Assembly: GCF_964355755.1 (NCBI RefSeq)
Contig: NC_092674.1
Coordinates: 10,791,001-10,855,000 of the forward strand
DNA: 64,000 bases
Reading direction: 5' to 3'
Origin: Antedon mediterranea
Lineage: Eukaryota; Echinodermata; Crinoidea; Comatulida; Antedonidae
The first letter of the stretch is position 1; each line of letters opens with the position of its first letter. The notes under the pieces are model-generated. The model was given only the letters and a program-made list of their open reading frames with translations. It did not search any database and was not told the origin of the DNA. Shown here piece by piece: positions 57,915 to 64,000 of the stretch. The position numbers and the translations under genes were made by a program.

Positions 57915-60360
57915 TATATCTGTATGCACGTGCAACAGAGACCAGTGCCTTCGTCGTAATTGTAATAAGAATCGGTATCAATTAGTCAAAAACAACTTAT
58001 TGTTTGTGTCATATTTTGCTAATGAATTATTGACCCAGGTGGTGTTTTTAACCAACACATTGTGAAATGTATATAGTAATTTCTATGTCAAGCAAAACAA
58101 ATGTGTTGCGTGTCAGATTGGCACAATAAGGTCAACTTGTTGAGTGCGGAAATAAATTAGAGTATTACAAAAAATGTGTACATAGAATTTTTTTAAAGAA
58201 ATATTTAATTATACATTTCAAAAAATAATAAAGTAAAATGCAGAATTTTCAACTGTAAACAAATAAAAATGAATTTTATGGGAAGTGTCTAGGTGAATGT
58301 TAATAGACGAATGAAGACGTTTAAAACAAATAGATATATTATATTTTATTGTATAGGCCTATCTGTTAAAAACGCTAGTTAGAAAAAATACTGTCAATAT
58401 CAACAAATGGAAATTATTATCGCCGACACTAACCATCCAATAAATGTGAAAGTTCGAGAATTCATTTTTATGATGAAATTGCGTTTGTAAACTTTGTCAG
58501 ATGAAGGTGAATGTTTCTACTGTCAGTATATTACTCATTTTTATATACATGTATACTTTTACCTCCTTTAAATTTTGCAATACTGTGGGTCATTTACAAA
58601 ATACTAATGATATTGACCATGAAACATTGACATTAACATTTTGTATTTTTTCGTGCCGCAGTTATATTCAAGAGGACGAAAGCATTAGGAAACTGTATAT
58701 AGTACTAAGGCTAAAAAATGGGAATTTGTAAACTAGGATTGCTGGGCATGCTCAAATCCCAAAGCACGTCTAAGAGAAGAGAGCCTGACGTCGTGAATGT
58801 GTCGAAGACGCATATGCGTCTTTTGGGAAATCAAGGCTAACGTAGGTAATATCTTTTCTCAGTCTCAGTACAATTTCAGAAGATCCGCCTATCTATTACC
58901 ACCAACGTAGATATACAATATTTTGTGATTATTAAAATCCTATATCACGATTTGAGGGATAGTTTGGCCCGTCCAGTTGAAATGCTACTAATGCTAACTA
59001 ATAATAATAATGATAATTATTAATAATTCGAATGTGAATTGGGAGATTGTTCCAAATGGCAGGAACGGCATATTAAAAGTGATATTTATAAGAGCCTTGC
59101 AACGGGCAAGAGGGATACAGAAAGTAAGCCTACAATGGTCAGCATGGTAAAATAAATTACAGTAGAGTTTACAAAATCAATTTAAACATCAAATTAATAA
59201 GTCATTGTTCGATTCGTGAGAATTATAAAATATGCTTTTAGTAAACTATCTGATTGAGACAATACGCTTATATTATAATTTATAGGTTAACATTGAATGC
59301 CGAAATAAATTAGGTTATTACAAAACAATTGTGTCAGTGTCTAATGCATTCTATTATACGAATGAATGCCTTTAATGTAAAAGAGATAGTATTTTTATTT
59401 TATAGGCTTATCTGTTAAAAACAATATTCGCTAGTAATTACTCTTATAAAATATTGTTGGTTCTGAAAAAAAAAATTAAAACGTTTTGTTCTTTCAACTG
59501 TTATAATTGTAAATAAGAAGAACAAAATGTTATTCAATTGCTGGTCAAAATTAACTCTCAGAAAAGACCGGCCTAGGTGGACAAATGTTGAGTGGCAAAA
59601 GACAAGGTGGCTGGAGGCCGGTTGGCGAAAGAGAAAAGGGTGGCTATAGACCGGGTGGTAAAAGACTAGGTGGCAACGTCTGTCAACATCTGTGTATCAG
59701 ATACCAATGCCTTCGTCATATTTGTAATAACAATCGGTATCAATTAGTGTTATCAACGAAATTATCAGTTGTATCATACCGTATTGTACTAAATTAATTA
59801 TTGATCCAGGTGGTGTCGTTTTTAACCAACACGTTGTGAAATTCATATATTAATGTAAATTTGGAGTAGATAAGGTCTATCTTAATGACGTATGTGAAGT
59901 ATATTACATTTTCCTGTCGCGTGTCAACTATCTGATTGAGACAATACGCTTATATTTTAATTTATAGGTTAACATTGAATACCGAAATAAATCAGGCTAT
60001 TACAAAGGAATTGTGTCAGTGTATAATGCATTCTATTATACGAATGAAGGCCTTTAATGTAAAAGAGATATTATTTTTATTTTATAGGCTTATTCTGATA
60101 AAAACAATATTCGCTAGTACTTACTCTTATAACAAATGGAAATTATTAACGCCGATACTAAACCATCCATTTACTAATATATTTTAATGAAAGTGGAAGA
60201 ATTCGTTTTTCTTTTTTTTTTCTTTTTATGACGAAATTGCGTTTGTAAACTTTGTCAGATGAAGGTGAATGTTTCTGTTGTCAGTATATACTCATTATTT
60301 TTTATATGCATTTATATTTTTACCTTCTTTTGAATTATGCAATACTGTGAGTCCTTTTCT
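57915..60360 (+). repeat. Local duplication cluster (three partial copies)
   Basis: 57915-58600 and 59680-60360 align through CTTCGTC..TTGTAATAA.AATCGGTATC, AACCAACAC.TTGTGAAAT, AACAAATGGAAATTATTA and GTAAACTTTGTCAGATGAAG. A third copy of the middle part, 59225-59460, is nearly identical to 59928-60135 (CTATCTGATTGAGACAATAC onward). No coding family seen; frames such as 58501-58731 and 59936-60187 are inside it and are not conserved between copies. Confidence 0.75.
59570..59680 (+). repeat. Short G-rich degenerate tandem repeat
   Basis: Units of GGTGGC(T/A)..AGACC/GGCC..GGTGGTAAAAGAC recur about three times, giving a short Gly/Arg-rich frame (GGWRPVGEREKGGYRPGGKR) that does not look like a gene. 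Confidence 0.5.
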
Positions 60361-60502
60361 GGTGAGATTGTTTTTTTTTTCTTTGATTTGTATGTTTTGT
60401 ATATGGATATACTATCCGAATTTAAGTAAATGAATGAATGAATGAATTAACAAACAAAAACATTGATGATATTGAACATGTGATTGTTAAAACATTTTTT
60501 AC

Positions 60503-60616
60503 AGCTCACTATGTCGGTCGGTTGGTGGGAGGGTGGGTCGGTCGGTCGATTGGTCGGTCGGTCGGTAAACAATAACTTGAGCACGCGACTGCAGCCATGT
60601 ATATGGCCTTGTTCTT
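60503..60616 (-). repeat. CCGA-core dispersed repeat, copy 6
   Basis: Minus-oriented full copy, ending GGCCTTGTTC on the plus strand. No LINE relic is visible beside it. Confidence 0.85.
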
Positions 60617-61849
60617 ATTGGTTTAACAATTCATTCAAATGTTGGTAACATTTATCTGATTATAATAACAATTTCAGTGTGTGAAAATACTAGTATAAGT
60701 TAAGTTTAACTATCAAGATCCTTGATACGCATTGCAAGTAAAAAATAAGATCAAAGAACCATTGCTTTGCCGGTAAATTAGTTGCGACGCAAACATGTTG
60801 TTTGATCTTGGAGGTAAAATCATTGATTTCAGTACCTTTTATTCGAGCAAGTTCATACAACTATAACTACAGCAGAAACGTAGATTTGGAAAGTAATCTA
60901 GATTTGTCTTAAAATACAAATTTATAAAAGGGAATTCAATAACTGAAATCGTTACATACGCAGCATTTATAAGGTGTCTGTAGTAGTAGAGTGTTAAAAG
61001 ACAGACAAACAGAAATTTAGACTACTAAAAATAACATAGATTCAGAATTTAAAAAGCTATTATGATATTGTTGCTCTTCACTTTTTATTTTTTATTTATT
61101 GTACTTTTTTATATTATCTTTTTAACATTTTATATGTGATTTTTTATTATATCTTTCACATTTCCAAATGTCCTTCTTATGATCCTTGTTCACTTTCACA
61201 TCTCCGATTTCTCTTGCAATTGACCCCATTGGAAATAAATTGACTTGTCGATTTTATGGGTTGTCCTTGCATTCACTTTGATTTGATTCAATTTTAATAG
61301 TCAAATTTTGTCTTTGTTATGTATTTTAAATGTATTGTTGAATGGATGCTAAATGAAAAAAAAATGAAAATCCAACGAAACAAAACAAAGATGTGATTTG
61401 ATAACAGTTTATTTTACCTTTTTTCACGGACTAAAAATTATTTTGATTTTAAATAACTCGGAAACTTGACATTGAAGTGTAAGTGTAATCCAGTACCGTA
61501 CTTATTCAGTATTAAGATAATATAACATATAAATGGACAATGACAAAGTAGAAAGAAAATCAAACAAACATTAATAAACTGTATTCAAAATTTAAAAAAT
61601 CTACCCAACGATACCAAACAGTACAGTATTTGGTGAATTTGCATGTTGAACTTTTGACCTTTGTTGGTCACGTGATTTGTTTTATTGCGCAATTACTATG
61701 TAACTATGCATTTATTGATACGAGTGTAATGGAATAATCCCTTTCCAATGATACCATGTATGACCAACTTTAGTGTGGAACGTCGGCCATTTTGAAATAC
61801 AAAATGGTGGCTGAAGAAGTGGTAAAAAAATGGCACCTAACTTTTTTGG
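60617..61849. other. A+T-rich DNA, nothing recognised
   Basis: No exon or repeat match. The stretch 61740-61830 (CGGCCATTTTGAAATACAAA) looks like a MITE end but has no partner in the window. Confidence 0.35.
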
Positions 61850-62127
61850 ATTCAGCATCTCAAGAATAACAAAATTAGTTAAAAAAATCTATTTTGGCAC
61901 AAATATCGAGCTGGAAGACATAATAACACGTACTAATGTCAGCAAAACAAATTACGTTGAAAGCTCCAGTTGACAAAAATCAGTTTGAAATAAAAATGAA
62001 TAATGTATTATTACAGAGGAAAGAAAATGTGACATTTTTAGATGTAATTTTAAATGAAAATCTTTGCTGGAAACATCACATACAGCTTATTAGCAAAAAG
62101 GTGTCTATGGCAACTGGAATACTCCTT
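61850..62127 (+). mobile_element. LINE RT palm/thumb fragment
   Basis: The plus strand reads LQRKENVTFLDVILNENLCW and KHHIQLISKKVSMATGIL, the FLGV.ID..L.W..HI signature of CR1/Jockey-type reverse transcriptases (here FLDV). It is cut at 62127 by a SINE piece. Confidence 0.75.
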
Positions 62128-62390
62128 AACCTTCTGCTTGATATGCAGATGTCCTAACCATTAGACCACTGACTGGAGCTTTCATGGTATTGTTCATTGT
62201 TGTTTATTGTCCTCATCTTTATCGTTTCAAATTAATTAATTAAATTTCACCGGGCGGTTTAGAATTAATGTTCTATGGCTGATGTGTTTAAAAGTATCTC
62301 TTTGTAGATCACGTGTTCGAGTCTCGGTTGGGCGACCTTTTCTCATTCTCACAGATTTCCTCATCTTTATCGTTTCAAATTAATTGATTA
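62127..62390. mobile_element. Composite of SINE pieces, both orientations
   Basis: 62127-62190 is a minus-oriented body fragment. 62208-62245 and 62338-62390 are plus-oriented tails. Between them GGGCGGTTTAGAATTAATGT ... GTTCGAGTCTCGGTTGGGCG is a second tRNA-like head sharing the same tail; a related piece is at 62915-62990. This suggests a second subfamily that swapped its promoter. Confidence 0.65.
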
Positions 62391-62896
62391 AAGATGTATT
62401 GTCCCTTTGACTAATTCGAAAACAAGTGGGTCATTTTGAAGTATCATAATAGTTATTAACTTTCACCAAATATTAGTCGGAAAAAAATAACAGACGTTTT
62501 TTTTGTTCAAAATATAACTTTGACTTCCAGTCAAAGTTTTCGATCAAAACATATCTCATAATGCAACGCGCTTATTTGGCTACTCTGTAGGCCTATGCAT
62601 AATCGTAAAACTTCCTCGCGATCTGTGTGAGAACACCTTCTCAACCATGACGAGTTGTAAACAATCCTAATTAGCATCATGCATAATGCATACTCGTGGT
62701 TTGAAATCTTTGTTTACTTTCGCTCGCGACGATTTTCCAGACGAAATGTTATCAAATTAACTTACCTGTTAATTACGTAAACTTCTTGTTTTTGGCTCGA
62801 ATTTTCGACTTAAAGTGAATAACTTTAATATTACTTTGATATGGCCAATTTAAATTTAGAACTTCATTTTTTGTGTTTCAAGGGACAATACATCTT
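62391..62896. mobile_element. 506-bp MITE with AAGATGTATTGTCCCTT ends
   Basis: The 17-bp terminal inverted repeats are perfect. The interior from CGATCAAAACATATCTC to the right end recurs at 56474-56842. No coding capacity. Its left end abuts a SINE tail. Confidence 0.8.
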
Positions 62897-63004
62897 AAAA
62901 TTTCAGTATATCACTGGGCGGTTTAGAATTTATATCTATGCCTGTTGTGTTTATATATATATAAATGTATCTCTTCGGAGATCCCACCTCGTGAATAAAT
63001 ATAC

Positions 63005-63250
63005 TGAATAGATGAGGGCATTTCAATTTGATCTGGTGCGCGTGCGTACAACTGAGGACTAGTTGTGTTCCAACCGTACCACGCCGAGAATGTTAAAGGG
63101 TCGTTATCCAGTTGAGTAAAGAACAATACAATGAAAGCCCCAGTGGTCTAATGGCTAGGGCAACTGCATATCAAGCAGACGGTCCAAGTTTGAGTCTCGG
63201 TTGGGGAGACTTTTTCTCATTCCTACAGATTTCCTCATCTTTATAATAGC
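63005..63250 (+). mobile_element. tRNA-derived SINE, near-complete copy
   Basis: Plus-strand copy of the 9575-9825 family: GATGAGGGCATTTCAATTTG, head with TACCACGCCGAGAATGTTAA, body GCCCCAGTGGTCTAATGGCT, B box AAGTTTGAGTC, tail CAGATTTCCTCATCTTTATA. It ends about 150 bp before the ATG of paralogue C, so it may have inserted in that gene's 5' UTR intron. Confidence 0.85.
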
Positions 63251-63400
63251 GGACACATTTTTGTGTTTGCCTTTTATATATATTTTGTATTTTCGATACG
63301 ATATTATAATGTCTGTATACCGTAAGAAGTAAATTATTTTGAACGTAATACTCTCAATAATGAACATTAATACTTTTTATTTAGGTTACATGTTAAAACC

Positions 63401-64000
63401 ATGAGCGAATCCTATAAACAACGACAACAAGGAAATGATATTTACAAATCCATTACTCCTGGACTCAGTCCAGTGCTTCAAAAAAGTCGTCTAGAAGAAG
63501 CTATGAAGTTGTACATCAACGCGTTAGAATGCAGCTCAAGCTCAAAGGAACTAGCCTCGGCCAACAAGAACCTTGCAATGGTGTCGTGGAAGCTAGCATC
63601 GTTGGGGAAAGAAACCAGGACGCAGACACTCTTCTTTTACAAAGAAGCAGTTCAATATTTTAGTCAAGCATTCCATTTCGGCAAATACGCAGATAATGAT
63701 GATAATTGGGCCGATGACTTAGTGAAGAAAATGAATCAAAGCTTACAAGATTCGCTCGATTTTGTTAAAAATCAAAGTAATATGTCTGATGAGAAATTTG
63801 AATTAATGTCCATGGCATGTCGTCTTTTTCCAGATGGAAAATTCAAAGCCATAGTTGCTGTTTCTTATGTAGAACAGCTTCTATGTAAAGCGATTAATCT
63901 GTTTCAGAATGATTCGATTAAAAAATCGATCAGTCTTCTATGTGATTGTCAAGGGCCTTTAGAAATAGCAAGACGTGATGGCCAAAATAATAAAGATATA
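63401..64000 (+). CDS. TPR-like / J-like family, paralogue C, first coding exon (runs off the window)
   Basis: ATG at 63401 opens a frame that is uninterrupted to the end of the window (200 codons of an expected 219-codon exon 1). It begins MSESYKQRQQGNDIYKS and is clearly homologous to A and B. From codon about 16 to 80 it is about 97% identical to B at the nucleotide level. An acceptor TATTTAG at 63378-63384 lies 16 nt before the ATG, as in A and B, so the 5' UTR intron is kept. Only about 100 bp of upstream sequence is homologous to A and B; before that lies a SINE. Exons 2 and 3 with the J-like end must lie beyond 64000. It is in the same orientation as A and B, about 14 kb downstream of B. 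Confidence 0.85.
   Translation, partial: MSESYKQRQQGNDIYKSITPGLSPVLQKSRLEEAMKLYINALECSSSSKELASANKNLAMVSWKLASLGKETRTQTLFFYKEAVQYFSQAFHFGKYADNDDNWADDLVKKMNQSLQDSLDFVKNQSNMSDEKFELMSMACRLFPDGKFKAIVAVSYVEQLLCKAINLFQNDSIKKSISLLCDCQGPLEIARRDGQNNKDI

Noticed and set aside
63005-63250. tRNA gene at the 63.1-kb body
   Set aside because: Same SINE family as 9575-9825, with the same extra head and tail.

Overview
The window is metazoan nuclear DNA: about two-thirds A+T, genes broken into short exons with GT-AG introns, two pol III tRNA-Gly genes, and a dense litter of SINEs, LINE relics, MITEs and minisatellites. The gene content and the many copies of the palindrome TAGGCCTA suggest a marine invertebrate deuterostome (echinoderm-like). 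That placement is an inference; the sequence does not fix the species.

Layout. From 1 to about 37.2 kb the window is mostly introns and downstream sequence of one minus-strand gene, a secreted alpha-carbonic anhydrase. Its first three coding exons are at 36975-37032, 28386-28442 and 11379-11524. They join in phase to give a signal peptide, then a WWHYCGIYGPEKW segment, then the QSPVDL core. The remaining exons, which hold the zinc ligands, were not found and probably lie beyond position 1. The introns hold a 1.4-kb minisatellite of 39-bp units just before exon 3, a fold-back element with a LINE inserted in one arm, several MITEs, SINEs and hairpins, and one tRNA-Gly gene. A second identical tRNA-Gly lies upstream of the gene.

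From 39.46 to 49.69 kb there is a tandem segmental duplication of about 5 kb. Each unit carries a complete plus-strand gene (41783-44460 and 47537-49660) with three coding exons, a 5' UTR intron and a 437-residue product. A third member begins at 63401 and runs off the window. The proteins have helical TPR/MIT-like repeats and end in a divergent J-like module with an intact HPD motif. They look like co-chaperones of a family I cannot name. The two copies are mosaics: flanking noncoding DNA is almost identical, while the first half of exon 1 is strongly diverged and in copy 2 matches the third gene instead. The second half of exon 1 differs almost only at replacement sites.

From 49.7 to 63.4 kb the window is accessory DNA: relics of at least three kinds of non-LTR retrotransposon on both strands, TTAA-flanked MITEs, a long-inverted-repeat element, a dispersed repeat with a CCGA core, a local triplication and tRNA-derived SINEs. 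I see no intact transposase or reverse transcriptase anywhere. I see no operon, phage, CRISPR or bacterial-type gene.
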